The notes beneath the pieces are model-generated. The model worked only from the letters and a program-made list of their open reading frames with translations. It was not told where the DNA came from and made no database searches. Below, piece after piece: positions 16,258 through 25,066 of a DNA stretch of 64,000 nucleotides; within the stretch, counting starts at the first letter, position 1; every line of letters starts with the position of its first letter. The stretch lies in assembly GCF_007483665.1 (NCBI RefSeq), contig NZ_ML660189.1:1-64000 (forward strand). The letters run 5' to 3'. A program made the translations under genes and the position numbers. Source of the stretch: Catellatospora sichuanensis. Its GTDB lineage: Bacteria > Actinomycetota > Actinomycetes > Mycobacteriales > Micromonosporaceae.

Positions 16258-17073
16258 GTGGGGACTACCGCGTTCGTGCTCGGCGGCGGCGGCGTGCTCG
16301 GCGCCGTCGAGGTCGGCATGCTGCGCGCGCTGTTCCGCGCGGGCATCCGGCCGGACCTGGTGGTGGGCCTGTCCATCGGCGCGATCAACGCCGCGCTGGT
16401 CGCCGCCGACCCGGAACCCGAGGTCACCGACAAGCTGGTCCGGCTGTGGGCCACCCCCGAGATCAGCGAGGTGTACGGCGACTCGGTGCCGCGCCAACTG
16501 CGCCGCCTGGCCACCCGTGCCCACCTGCACTCGCCCGCCCCGCTGCAGCGGGTGCTGGAGCGGTCGATGCGGGCCGGCATCACCTTCGACGACATGCGCG
16601 TGCCCCTGCACGTGTGCGCGGCGAACATCGAACGCGCCGAGGCGCACTGGTTCAGCACCGGCCGGGTCGTCGATGCGGTGCTGGCCGCGGCCGCCCTGCC
16701 CGGGGTGCTGCCCCCGGTGGAGATCGACGGCGAGCACTACCTCGACGGCAACCTGGTGGCGTACCCGATCAACCATGCCGTCGAGATGGGCGCGGACGAG
16801 GTCTTCATGCTCCAGGTCGGCCGGCTGGAGCGGCCGTTGCAGCCGCCGCAGCGGCCGTGGGAGGCGACCAACGTCGCCATGGAGATCGCCCGCCGCGTGC
16901 GCTTCACCCGTGAGCTGGCCGCCATTCCCGAGGGCGTGCGCGTGCACGTGCTGCCCGGCGGATCCGGCGCCGACGAGAGCCCCTGGGCATACCGGGACAC
17001 CGCAGCCGTGGGCCGCCGCGTCAGCGCCGCCTACGCCGCCTCCCGCGACTACCTCTCCGCCGTCGGCCACTGA
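16258..17073 (+). CDS. Patatin-like phospholipase / serine acyl hydrolase
   Basis: The 271-residue protein carries all patatin-family landmarks: the Gly-rich oxyanion loop LGGGGVLGAVEVG at residues 8-20, the nucleophile elbow GLSIG (Ser39) and the second dyad residue Asp163 in LDGNL. Patatin-like enzymes use a Ser-Asp dyad to cleave acyl chains from phospholipids or other esters. There is no signal peptide or transmembrane segment, so it is likely cytosolic or membrane-peripheral. The start is taken as GTG 16258 because the motif-bearing strand begins six residues later; the ribosome site is poor, and an upstream in-frame start at 16159 cannot be fully excluded. It stands alone between the chitinase and the HdeD gene. 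Confidence 0.85.
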   Translation: MGTTAFVLGGGGVLGAVEVGMLRALFRAGIRPDLVVGLSIGAINAALVAADPEPEVTDKLVRLWATPEISEVYGDSVPRQLRRLATRAHLHSPAPLQRVLERSMRAGITFDDMRVPLHVCAANIERAEAHWFSTGRVVDAVLAAAALPGVLPPVEIDGEHYLDGNLVAYPINHAVEMGADEVFMLQVGRLERPLQPPQRPWEATNVAMEIARRVRFTRELAAIPEGVRVHVLPGGSGADESPWAYRDTAAVGRRVSAAYAASRDYLSAVGH

Positions 17074-17150
17074 CCCCCTGCGCCCCACCCCCGCCGGGTC
17101 CGCGCGCCACGGAGCTGCGCCAGGTCCCCGCGCCACGGGCCGGCGCAAGG

Positions 17151-17226
17151 TCATCCGACTTGCCGGGCAAACGTGCGTATCTTGAACGCCCATTCGCCCA
17201 TGTGCCAGGCAACTCGAACGATCATG
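17151..17226. repeat. Dispersed palindromic repeat, copy A
   Basis: About 76 bases with outer arms related to CGACTTGCCGGGCA and TGCCAGGCAACTCGA, and an internal GTGCGTATCTTGA shared with copy B (52134-52208). Copy C is at 59888-59962. It lies just downstream of the stop of the HdeD-type gene (minus strand) in a non-coding gap. Small frames across it (peptides beginning MIVRVAWHM) are by-products of the repeat. Confidence 0.75.
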
Positions 17227-17275
17227 CGCCGCGCCGCGCCGCGCCGCGCCGCGCCGGGCGGGGCAGGCTGGGTGG

Positions 17276-17878
17276 TCAGGCGACGCCGGGGGCGGAGTTG
17301 GCGGCGGCGCGTTTGGCGGCGCGGCCTGAGGTGAAGCCCAGGACCAGTTGGATGATGCCGAGCGCGATGAGCCAGAAGCCGGTGATCCAGACCAGCACGG
17401 TGAGCGTGATGCCCGGCCAGAAGAACAGGACCAGACCGGCGGCGATGCTGAGCAGGCCCAGCAGCACGGTGCCGACCTTCGGCCAGGTGCCGTGCGTGCG
17501 CGCGAAGCCGGTGACCACCTCGGCCACCCCGCCGACGATCCAGACCAGGCCCAGCACCACGGCGAGCACCTTGATCGAGTCGACCAGGTGCCGCAGGCAG
17601 ATGATGCCGACGACGACGTAGAGCAGGCCCATCACGGCGATCAGGGCCCGGTGCCCGCCACTCACGCCCTTGGCGGTCAGGCCCTCGACGATCCGGAAGA
17701 TCCCGACGATGACGAGCCATACGCCGATCAGTGCCGCGATCAGCACGAGCGTCTTCTCCGGCCAGAAGGTGAGCGCCAGACCCGCGGCGATGGAGATCAA
17801 CCCACCGATGATCGACATGCGCTTGAACGAGCGCAACGCGTCGGCTTCGAGTGCCGCGTCTCCATACGGATCAATCAT
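17276..17878 (-). CDS. HdeD/DUF308-family membrane protein
   Basis: This 200-residue integral membrane protein has six hydrophobic helices arranged as three similar pairs, with the family pattern of GGLISIAAGLALTFWPEKTL, GLLSIAAGLVLFFWPG and repeated GxW-L-IxGI-R/Q-x-v/l turns typical of HdeD/DUF308 proteins. HdeD was named for acid resistance in enterobacteria; in actinobacteria the role is not known. The ATG at 17876-17878 faces the promoter of the DUF6325 gene on the other strand, the 79-base gap between them being AT-rich. A second, larger DUF308 protein is encoded at 53,239. Confidence 0.88.
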   Translation of the reverse strand: MIDPYGDAALEADALRSFKRMSIIGGLISIAAGLALTFWPEKTLVLIAALIGVWLVIVGIFRIVEGLTAKGVSGGHRALIAVMGLLYVVVGIICLRHLVDSIKVLAVVLGLVWIVGGVAEVVTGFARTHGTWPKVGTVLLGLLSIAAGLVLFFWPGITLTVLVWITGFWLIALGIIQLVLGFTSGRAAKRAAANSAPGVA

Positions 17879-17957
17879 GGTGCGAAGATAACTCGCAATA
17901 TCTGTGATTTCTCCCTTTTCGCGTGAGTAGCCTCAGGCTGAGACGAAGGGGGCAGCG

Positions 17958-18398
17958 ATGAAGAGGGGTCCGCTCGAGTTCGTGGTCGTCGAGTTCGCCG
18001 GCCGCATACCCGGGCGCCACCTCGCGCCCGAGCTGCATCGGCTGACCGACCAGGAGATCGTCCGCATCATCGACATGGTGGTGGTGGACAAGGCCGCCGA
18101 CGGCACGGTCACCTCGCACGAGCTGCGTGAGTACCAGGGAGACGCGGACTTCGAGGCGATCGATCCCGCGATCCAGGCGGTCGACGGGCTCATCTCCGAA
18201 CAGGACGTGCACGACCTGGCCGAGGCGATCACGCCGGGTGCGCAGGCGCTCGTGCTGCTCTTCGAGCACCTGTGGCTGGCGAGCGTCCGTGCCGTGGTCG
18301 CGGAGGCCGGCGGCGAGATCGTGCTCGCGGAACGTATCCCCGCCCCGGTGGCGGACGCGATCGAGGCGGCCGTGCACGCCGCACCGGTGGGAGGCTGA
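17958..18398 (+). CDS. DUF6325-type small protein of unknown function
   Basis: The 146-residue acidic soluble protein begins MKRGPLEFVVVEFAGRIPG and has a repeated pattern of LTDQEIVRIIDMVVVDKAADGTVTSHEL and VDGLISEQDVHDLAEAITPGAQALVLLFEHLW, as in actinobacterial proteins of the DUF6325/DUF1269 kind. No catalytic motif is seen. GGGGG lies about seven bases before the ATG at 17958. It is the first gene of a tight three-gene run: the next gene starts one base after its stop, and the third overlaps the second. Such proteins are commonly found beside SHOCT-domain partners; the joint role is unknown. Confidence 0.75.
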   Translation: MKRGPLEFVVVEFAGRIPGRHLAPELHRLTDQEIVRIIDMVVVDKAADGTVTSHELREYQGDADFEAIDPAIQAVDGLISEQDVHDLAEAITPGAQALVLLFEHLWLASVRAVVAEAGGEIVLAERIPAPVADAIEAAVHAAPVGG

Positions 18399-18399
18399 C

Positions 18400-18840
18400 A
18401 TGCTGCTGAGACGTCCAGCTGTGGCGCGTCGCGGTCCGGGCCTGCTCGGCTCGGTGGCGCGCACCGCGGTGGTCACCGGCACGGCGGCCGCGACGGCGGG
18501 CACGGTGCGCCGCTGGTCCGAGCGCAGGCAGGCGGAGGCGGCCCAGGAGCAGGCCGCCCAGCAGGCCGTGCACGACCAGCAACAACAACTGGCGCAGCCA
18601 CCGGCGCATGCCGACGCGGAGCAGCCGCAGCCCGCGGCTTTACCGCCCCAGGCGGGCAATCCTGAGCCGCAGCCCGCGGCCGCAGCACCGGCAGCGGCTA
18701 CCGCGGCACCCGCAGCCGCGGCGGCGCTGGGCGTGGATCTCATGTCGCAGCTCAAGCAGCTGGCGGACCTCAAGGCCGCGGGCGTGCTGACGGACGCGGA
18801 GTTCACCACCGCCAAGGCGAAGCTGCTGGGCACCCCATGA
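18400..18840 (+). CDS. SHOCT-domain protein with Ala/Pro/Gln-rich linker
   Basis: The 146-residue product has a basic N-terminus and one weak hydrophobic stretch (VARTAVVTGTAAATAGTV, about 18-35), a low-complexity linker rich in Q, A and P (about 42-108), then a C-terminal SHOCT domain (MSQLKQLADLKAAGVLTDAEFTTAKAKLLG, about 114-143). SHOCT is a short helical module found at the ends of many bacterial membrane or oligomeric proteins; its partner is not known. It starts one base after the DUF6325 stop and its last four bases overlap the ATG of the next gene, so all three are very likely co-translated. Confidence 0.82.
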   Translation: MLLRRPAVARRGPGLLGSVARTAVVTGTAAATAGTVRRWSERRQAEAAQEQAAQQAVHDQQQQLAQPPAHADAEQPQPAALPPQAGNPEPQPAAAAPAAATAAPAAAAALGVDLMSQLKQLADLKAAGVLTDAEFTTAKAKLLGTP

Positions 18841-20522
18841 CGGAGCCCGAGGAGCCATCCCCGTCGGCGTGGGAGCGGCGGCTCGCCGGCACCACGCACG
18901 ACGTACGCGAACCGGCCAGGCCCGCCGTGCGGCGGCCCGGCGGGGGCCCGGCCCGCACGCTGCGCTGGCTCGGCGCGTTCCTGCTCGCCCTGCTCGCGGC
19001 CGTGCTGGTGCTGGCCTCGGTGACGGCCCGGTACGCCCGCGCCGAGCTGCTCGACACCGACCGCTACGTCGAGACCGTCGCCCCCCTCGCCACCGATCCA
19101 CAGGTGCAGGCGGCAGTCACCGACCGCGTCACCGACGAGATCATGGCGCGGCTGCCCCTGGAGAAGCTCGCCGGTGACCTGGCCGCCGCGGTCAACCTGC
19201 CGCGCGTGGAGGCGGTCATCACCCTGGTGCTTCCCGCGGTCACGTCGTGGCTGCAGAGCCAGATCCACAAGGTGGTGAACGAGCTGGTCACCTCACCGCG
19301 CTTCCCCGCGGTGTGGAACCAGGTCAACCGCATCGCCCACCAGAACATCGAGGGACTGCTCACCGGCCAGGGCACGCCCATGCTGCACAGCTCGGGCACC
19401 GACGTCGTGGTGGACCTGGGCCCGGTGCTGGCTGCCGCGCGGCAGGAGCTGGTCGATCGCGGCTTCGGCCTCGCGGCCCGGATCCCCGACATGTCCATCC
19501 CGTACACCGTCGCGCAGGTGGACCAGCTTCCGGAGATCCAGCGTTACGTGCACCTGCTCGACATCAGCGCGACCTGGCTGCCGTTGCTGGCGCTGCTGCT
19601 GCTCGGGCTCGCCGTGTGGACCGCCCCGAACCGGCGGCGCGGGCTGGTCCTCGGCCTGACGCTCAGCGCGCTGATGCTGGTCGTCGGCCTGATCGCCAAC
19701 CAGATGGTCCGCGACCGGGCGGCGCAGCGGGCCACCCAGCGAGGGCTGAACCAGGCGGTGACGCTGGACGTCTACGACACGGTGCTCCGGTTCCTGGTCA
19801 CCGCGCTGGTCACGGTGCTGGTCGCGGCGCTGCTCGGGGTGCTGTGGGCGCTGCTGGCGGGCCCCTCGCGGCCTGCGGTGCTGCTGCGCCGAGGCGTGAA
19901 CGCCGTGCTCGACCGGGCCGCGCGGCCGCTGGCGCGGGAGTCGTGGGCGGTGCGGACGGGCGCGTTCGTACGCCGCCACTTCCGCTGGTTCGCGATCGTG
20001 CTCGGCGTGCTGGTCGGCTGGTGGCTGCTGGCTCGGCCGTCGATCGCGACGGCGGTGTGGGCGTTCCTCTGCGCCGCGCTCGTCACGCTGCTGCTGACAC
20101 TGGGCCGCCGGATGCCCGCCACGGTCCTCGAACCGCTGCCCGCCGGTCCATCGCTCGGCACCGAGGTCGCGACCGCGACGGATGCCGCCGCGGACGCGGA
20201 CACTGCGGCGCTCACGCAGCCTGCGGTCACGACGGCCGTCGCCGGATCCGGAGACGCCACCGGGGCCCGCGAGCCGGGGACTACGGCCACCGGCTCGGCA
20301 GCCGCCGTGGCCGAGGCCGCTGAGCAGGACCTCACGGATGAGGCGACCCCGTGGGAGCTGTCGGAACCGTTGCCGACGGAGGAGGCCGCCCGGGCCGAGG
20401 CCGGGGAGCCGGACGCTGCCGCGGACAAACCAGGCAAGCCTCGCAAACGAGGGTCGGCCGGTCCGTCCTCGCCTTCGGACGGATCACCGACCGACCCCAC
20501 CGACCGAGCGGTCGATCCGTAA
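18837..20522 (+). CDS. Actinobacterial integral membrane protein of unknown function
   Basis: This 561-residue membrane protein has one N-terminal TM helix (about 41-62), an extracytoplasmic domain of about 180 residues (starting ARAELLDTDRYVETVAPLATDPQVQAAVTDRV), then four or five TM helices (about 240-440) separated by short basic loops, and an acidic Ala/Glu/Pro-rich cytoplasmic tail of about 120 residues. The DTDRYV-VAPLA-DP-VQ motif marks a family widespread in Streptomyces and relatives and without assigned function. Its ATG overlaps the stop of the SHOCT gene (ATGA). The low-complexity tail could be a protein-binding extension. Confidence 0.85.
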   Translation: MTEPEEPSPSAWERRLAGTTHDVREPARPAVRRPGGGPARTLRWLGAFLLALLAAVLVLASVTARYARAELLDTDRYVETVAPLATDPQVQAAVTDRVTDEIMARLPLEKLAGDLAAAVNLPRVEAVITLVLPAVTSWLQSQIHKVVNELVTSPRFPAVWNQVNRIAHQNIEGLLTGQGTPMLHSSGTDVVVDLGPVLAAARQELVDRGFGLAARIPDMSIPYTVAQVDQLPEIQRYVHLLDISATWLPLLALLLLGLAVWTAPNRRRGLVLGLTLSALMLVVGLIANQMVRDRAAQRATQRGLNQAVTLDVYDTVLRFLVTALVTVLVAALLGVLWALLAGPSRPAVLLRRGVNAVLDRAARPLARESWAVRTGAFVRRHFRWFAIVLGVLVGWWLLARPSIATAVWAFLCAALVTLLLTLGRRMPATVLEPLPAGPSLGTEVATATDAAADADTAALTQPAVTTAVAGSGDATGAREPGTTATGSAAAVAEAAEQDLTDEATPWELSEPLPTEEAARAEAGEPDAAADKPGKPRKRGSAGPSSPSDGSPTDPTDRAVDP

Positions 20523-20538
20523 CTGGCGCGGCTACGGC

Positions 20539-23500
20539 ATGCTGACCCGCATGACCGAGCACGTGTCGTACCCCTGCCCGCTGTGCAGAGCCACCGCCTC
20601 CCTGGACGGTCCCTGCCCCGGTTGCGGCCGCGCGCCGGACCCGGACGCCGCCGCGGTGCTGGCCTACGACGCGCGGATCACCGCGCTCGCGCCGCAGGTG
20701 GAGCAGGCTCGCAGCGCGTACGAGTCGCTGGCGGGACAGCTGACGCAACTGCGCCAGGACCGCGAGGTGTACGCGTCGCGGGTTCGGGTGGCGGTGGCCC
20801 GGGAGCGCTCGGCGCACCAGCCCACCCTGCTCACGCTGCCGCCCACCACCAGCAGCCTGCCGCAGCCCGCGGGCACCGTTCCGCCGGCCGCCGGTGCCCT
20901 GCCCCCCGCCGGCCGGCAGCCGGAGTCCTCGCCGCGCACCGTGCAGAACCTGCTGTTCATCCTGGGTGGGCTGCTGCTCGGCATCGCCGCGATCGTGTTC
21001 ACCGCCGTGGCCTGGGCGACGTTCGACGTGGTCGGCCGGGCGCTCATCCTCGGCGTGCTCACCGTCGGCGTGCTGGCCGTGCCGCCGCTGGTGCGCCGCC
21101 GCGTGCTGACCGCGACCGCGGAGACCTTCGCCGCGCTCGGACTGCTGCTGGTGGTGCTCGACGGGTACGCCGTCTGGTACGTCAACCTCGGCGGCGTCGC
21201 CGACCACTGGGACCAGGGCTTCTACGCGGGCGCCGTGGCCACGGCAACCGCGCTGCTCGGCTACGGCTACGCGCGGGTCGTCGGGACGAGCGCGACCCGG
21301 TTCGGCGCGCTGCTGGCCGCACAGCCCGCACTGCCCCTGTTCTTCTTGGAGTCCTCGGCCGACGTGGCGGGCTGGTCGGTCATCTTCACCGCCGTCGCCC
21401 TCGGCGACCTCTTGCTCTACCGGGCGCTGACACCGCCCACCACCGCTGCGGCGGAGACCGTCCAGCCGGGCAACGGCGCGTCGGCACCGGACACGGCCAG
21501 GCCCGTCGCCGCGGAGGACCCACAGCGGGATCCGGTCGTGGGGGCGGCGCCCGGGGATGAGCCGTCGCCGGACGAACCGTCGTCGGCAGCGGCGTCCGTG
21601 CCGAGGCAGTCCGCGCAGGAACCTGTCACGGCCGGCGCGGCCCTGCCAGCGGGCGCTGCCTCGGCGCGGCCTGCGGGGGAGCTGCCGGGGCGGGCCGGGC
21701 TCCGGGTGCTGGCGCTGCTGGCGTACCTGGGGATGCTCGGTGTCGGCGGCCTGCTGTCGCTGATCGCGTGGCTGCTCGGGGCCGATCCGGACACCGCGGT
21801 CACCGGCTCGCTGGCGCTGCTTGCCGCGGCCGGGGTGCTGGCGGCCGGGCTCTGGCAGGTGGGCACCGGGCCTTCCGCCGGGTTCGCCCTGCCCACGGCG
21901 GGTGGCGTGGTGACCGTGGCGCTCGCCGCGGCGCTGGTGCGACCGGCGCTCGTGCAATGGCCGCACTACTGGCTGCTGGTGATGGCGGGCGCCGCGGCGC
22001 TGGTGACGGTGCTGGTGGTGCTGCTGGGCGGTCCGCTGTCGGCCCGGTGGCCCGGGGTCCGCGCCGGGATGACCGGCGGCGCGGCGCTGGCGCTGAGCGT
22101 GCCCGGGCTGTGCGCCACCGGTTGGGCGCTGGGCGCGGGCTGGCAGTCCGTGCAGGACGCGATGCCGTGGTGGGCCGCCGCCCCGGCGCGCTTCGACGGC
22201 TCGTACGGCTGGCTGCTGCCGGTGAGCCTGGCCCTGGTGGCCGTCGCGGCCTGGCTGCTCGCCGGGCCGCCGGTGCCGGCGGCGGTGCGGGCGTACGTCG
22301 CCGCCGCGGCCGTGCTGCTGCTCCCGCTGACGATGCCGGGCCACCCGGCGCTGACGTCGTGGGCGGCGCTCGCCTGCGATCTGGCCGCGGCCGCCGCCGC
22401 GCTGGCCGTGGCGCTGCTGCTGCGCCGCAACATCGTGCTCTGGGGCGTGGTGGCCGGGCTGCTCGGCGGACACGCGCTGCTGGCCGGCGCGGGCAGCCGC
22501 GTGCTGTCGGCGTGGGCGCTGGGCGGCGTGGTGGCGCTGGGGCTGGCCGCCGCCGCGATCGGCTGGCGCAGTGCCCTGGTGCCGGACGGCGGGACGAGGA
22601 CCGCCGCCGGGACCGGCACCGTGAGCAGCGCGAGCGCGCTGCACGCGGTGCGGGTGCTGGGCGGGGTGAGCGGCGCGGTGGCGCTGGCGCTGCTGCCGCC
22701 CATGGCGCACAGCGTGGTGGCCGCGGCGGGGGTCGACGACCCGTGGTCGCGTCGCGCGCTGCTGGTCGCCGCCGTGCTGACGCCGCTGTGGGTGTACCTG
22801 TCACCCGCTCGGCTGCGTGACTTTGCCGTGGTCGGCGGCCTGGTGGGGGCGTTGTGGGCGCTGCCTGGCGGGCACCCGCCGCAGGACAGCGCGGCGGTGT
22901 ACGCCGCGCTGTGCACGCTGGCTCTCGCGCTGGTCGCGTTGCAGGCGCGCTGGGCGCGGGCGGAGATCCCGGCACAGGCCGTGCTGGCGCTGACCCTGCT
23001 GATGTGCGCGGAGGCGCTACACCTGATCTTCATCGCCCCGCTGAGCTGGCTGAGCCGGATCTGGGCGGGCGACCCCGTCGGCACCGGCCTGAGCGCCTAC
23101 CCGAGCGACCGGCTGCCCTGGTCGTACGCGGTCGCGCTGCTGCTGCTGGCCCCAGCGGTGGCGGCGTGGTTCCGGCGGGGCGGCACACGCCTGGTGGTCG
23201 CGTCCGGCGGGGTGGTCGCCGGGGTCGCCGGACTCGCGGCGCTGGCCGCCGCGCAGGCGCCGTGGCCGACGGTCAGCGCGGTGCAGCTGGTGCTCGGTGC
23301 GGGCCTGCTGGTGCTGGTCGCGCTGCGGCCGTACGGCGCGCTGACGCTCGCGGGCGGGCTGTTCGGGGTGCTGCTCACCGGGGCCGGGCTGGCCGGGGCG
23401 CTGGCCGAGAAGTGGTCGACCATCGCCGGCCTGGCGCTGGTGACCATGACGCTGGCCGCGATCGCGGTGGGCGGGCGCGTCCGGGCGGTACGTACCGCCG

Positions 23501-24300
23501 GCTGGCTGGCCGGGGCGGCCGCCAAGGTGCTGCTGGCGGTCGCGATCGGCGAGGCGGCCGAGCTGGACTTCTACGTCGTCGCGTACCTGGTGCTCGGGGT
23601 CGCCGCGATCGTGCTGGGGCTGGCGTACGCGCCGTTCGCCCGCGAGCAGCGGGTCGCGGCGGAGGCGGCGGCGCACTCCGCGGCCCTGGTCGCGCTGTCG
23701 CTGTGCCACGGGTACGTCCGGTCGATCGCCCTGGTGCTGGCGCTGTGGGGGGTCGCGGTCGGACTGACCGTACTGGCCGCTCCGCGCCGGGAGCGGGTGC
23801 TGCGCGCCGCCGCGGCCGCGCTGGCGGAGGCGCTCGCGTGGTGCGCGATCCTCGCCGTGCAGGGCGTCGGGCTGCTGGAGGCGTACACGCTGCCGGTGGC
23901 GCTGCTCGCGCTGGCCGTGGGCTGGTACGCGGCACGTGCCCGGCCGGAGCTGTCCAGCTGGCTGTACGCCGGCCCGGCGCTGGTCGCGGCTCTGCTGCCC
24001 AGCCTGGCGGGTGCGCTGACCGAGGAGTCGGGCACCCCGCTGCGGCGGTTGCTGCTGGGGCTGGGCGCCCTCGCGGTCACCGTGTTCGGCTCGGTGCGCC
24101 GGCTGCAGGCACCGGTGGTGCTCGGCGGCGGCGTACTGCTGGTGCTGGCGCTGCACGAGCTGCTACTGGTCTCGCGGCTGCTGCCGACGTGGGTGCCGAT
24201 CGCGGTCGGCGGGGCGGTGCTGCTGGCGCTGGCCATCACGTACGAGCGGAGTCGCCGGGACGTGGCCCGGCTGCGGGGGGCCATCGGCCGGATGCGGTAA
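20539..24300 (+). CDS. Giant polytopic membrane protein with N-terminal zinc ribbon (SCO7613-type)
   Basis: The 1,253-residue protein opens with a putative zinc ribbon (CPLCRATASLDGPCPGCG, about residues 14-31), a coiled region (ALAPQVEQARSAYESLAGQLTQLRQDREVY) and a Pro/Ala linker, and then consists almost entirely of hydrophobic helices, some thirty of them, broken by an acidic Pro/Ala loop near residues 300-380. It matches the architecture of the SCO7613 family of actinobacterial membrane proteins, which has no known activity. No transport or enzymatic motif is visible. The start is ATG 20539 (or ATG 20551, four codons later); neither has a clear ribosome site, and it follows the previous gene by only 16 bases, so translational coupling is likely. 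Confidence 0.82.
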   Translation: MLTRMTEHVSYPCPLCRATASLDGPCPGCGRAPDPDAAAVLAYDARITALAPQVEQARSAYESLAGQLTQLRQDREVYASRVRVAVARERSAHQPTLLTLPPTTSSLPQPAGTVPPAAGALPPAGRQPESSPRTVQNLLFILGGLLLGIAAIVFTAVAWATFDVVGRALILGVLTVGVLAVPPLVRRRVLTATAETFAALGLLLVVLDGYAVWYVNLGGVADHWDQGFYAGAVATATALLGYGYARVVGTSATRFGALLAAQPALPLFFLESSADVAGWSVIFTAVALGDLLLYRALTPPTTAAAETVQPGNGASAPDTARPVAAEDPQRDPVVGAAPGDEPSPDEPSSAAASVPRQSAQEPVTAGAALPAGAASARPAGELPGRAGLRVLALLAYLGMLGVGGLLSLIAWLLGADPDTAVTGSLALLAAAGVLAAGLWQVGTGPSAGFALPTAGGVVTVALAAALVRPALVQWPHYWLLVMAGAAALVTVLVVLLGGPLSARWPGVRAGMTGGAALALSVPGLCATGWALGAGWQSVQDAMPWWAAAPARFDGSYGWLLPVSLALVAVAAWLLAGPPVPAAVRAYVAAAAVLLLPLTMPGHPALTSWAALACDLAAAAAALAVALLLRRNIVLWGVVAGLLGGHALLAGAGSRVLSAWALGGVVALGLAAAAIGWRSALVPDGGTRTAAGTGTVSSASALHAVRVLGGVSGAVALALLPPMAHSVVAAAGVDDPWSRRALLVAAVLTPLWVYLSPARLRDFAVVGGLVGALWALPGGHPPQDSAAVYAALCTLALALVALQARWARAEIPAQAVLALTLLMCAEALHLIFIAPLSWLSRIWAGDPVGTGLSAYPSDRLPWSYAVALLLLAPAVAAWFRRGGTRLVVASGGVVAGVAGLAALAAAQAPWPTVSAVQLVLGAGLLVLVALRPYGALTLAGGLFGVLLTGAGLAGALAEKWSTIAGLALVTMTLAAIAVGGRVRAVRTAGWLAGAAAKVLLAVAIGEAAELDFYVVAYLVLGVAAIVLGLAYAPFAREQRVAAEAAAHSAALVALSLCHGYVRSIALVLALWGVAVGLTVLAAPRRERVLRAAAAALAEALAWCAILAVQGVGLLEAYTLPVALLALAVGWYAARARPELSSWLYAGPALVAALLPSLAGALTEESGTPLRRLLLGLGALAVTVFGSVRRLQAPVVLGGGVLLVLALHELLLVSRLLPTWVPIAVGGAVLLALAITYERSRRDVARLRGAIGRMR

Positions 24301-24362
24301 CTCTCTCCCGCTGAGGCGTTCTGCCCGCAAGAATGGGGGAGAGTGCCATATAAGGGGGGAAG

Positions 24363-24998
24363 ATGGACTTCTGGGACGTCTTCTGGCTGTTGCTGATCTT
24401 CATTCCGCTGCTGCTCATCTGGGGCTTCGCGATCGTGGACATCTTCCGCCGCGACGACCTCTCCGGCTGGCTCAAGGCGCTGTGGATCGTGATCGTCGTC
24501 CTGCTGCCGTTCCTCGGCACGCTGATCTATCTGATCTTCCGGCAGCCCGGGGCCACGGCCCAGGAGCGCCGGGCGATGGACCAGGCCAGCCGCGAGTTCG
24601 TGGAGAAGTACGCGCCGAACGACTCGGCGCAGCAGCTCAAACTGCTGGCCGACCTGCACGATCGGGGCAAGCTCACCGACGCGGAGTTCGCCGAGGAGAA
24701 GGCCCGCGTGCTCGACACCGCCGGCGCGGGCAGCGCACCGCCCGGCAGCCCGTCCGGCTCGCCGACGACCCCGGCCGCTGGTCAGGCCGCCAGGGACACG
24801 GGTTCGACAGCTTCATGGACCCGCCCGCCCGACGGTCAAGGCATGTCGCCGGGCGGCCCGACCTCGGGTCCGGCCGGTGGTTCGACCGGCCCGGCCCCGC
24901 CACCCGCGGGGCCCGGCGAGCCTCCTGGACCCGCCACGCCGCCCGCGAGCACGGGCGGGAGCGAGCCGCCGCGCCGCCCGCGGGGCTACGGCGCATAG
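24363..24998 (+). CDS. PLDc_N/SHOCT small membrane protein
   Basis: The 211-residue protein has two N-terminal TM helices (FWLLLIFIPLLLIWGFAIVDIF and LKALWIVIVVLLPFLGTLIYLIF) joined by RRDDLSGW, the pattern of the PLDc_N membrane module, followed by a helical stretch, a SHOCT domain (about 88-120, LKLLADLHDRGKLTDAEFAEEKARVL) and a Gly/Pro-rich unstructured tail of about 85 residues. A strong GGGGGGA site lies a few bases before the ATG at 24363. It is the second SHOCT protein within 6 kb, on the same strand as the first. No enzymatic residues are present; a scaffold or sensor role is possible but not shown. Confidence 0.85.
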   Translation: MDFWDVFWLLLIFIPLLLIWGFAIVDIFRRDDLSGWLKALWIVIVVLLPFLGTLIYLIFRQPGATAQERRAMDQASREFVEKYAPNDSAQQLKLLADLHDRGKLTDAEFAEEKARVLDTAGAGSAPPGSPSGSPTTPAAGQAARDTGSTASWTRPPDGQGMSPGGPTSGPAGGSTGPAPPPAGPGEPPGPATPPASTGGSEPPRRPRGYGA

Positions 24999-25066
24999 AC
25001 GGCGGGCTGTGACGCTGGACGTTTGCGGGTTGCGGCAGGTCGCGCACCGAACCTAGGGTCTGTGCC

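Noticed and set aside
17151-17226. Small open frames (peptides starting MIVRVAWHM or MIVRLARHM) across the palindromic repeats
   Set aside because: The peptides are identical only because the repeat is; they have no ribosome site and continue into unrelated sequence.
20332-22710. Minus-strand frame of 792 codons opposite the zinc-ribbon membrane protein
   Set aside because: Composition (Arg, Gln, His-rich) and lack of any domain mark it as an antisense shadow frame.
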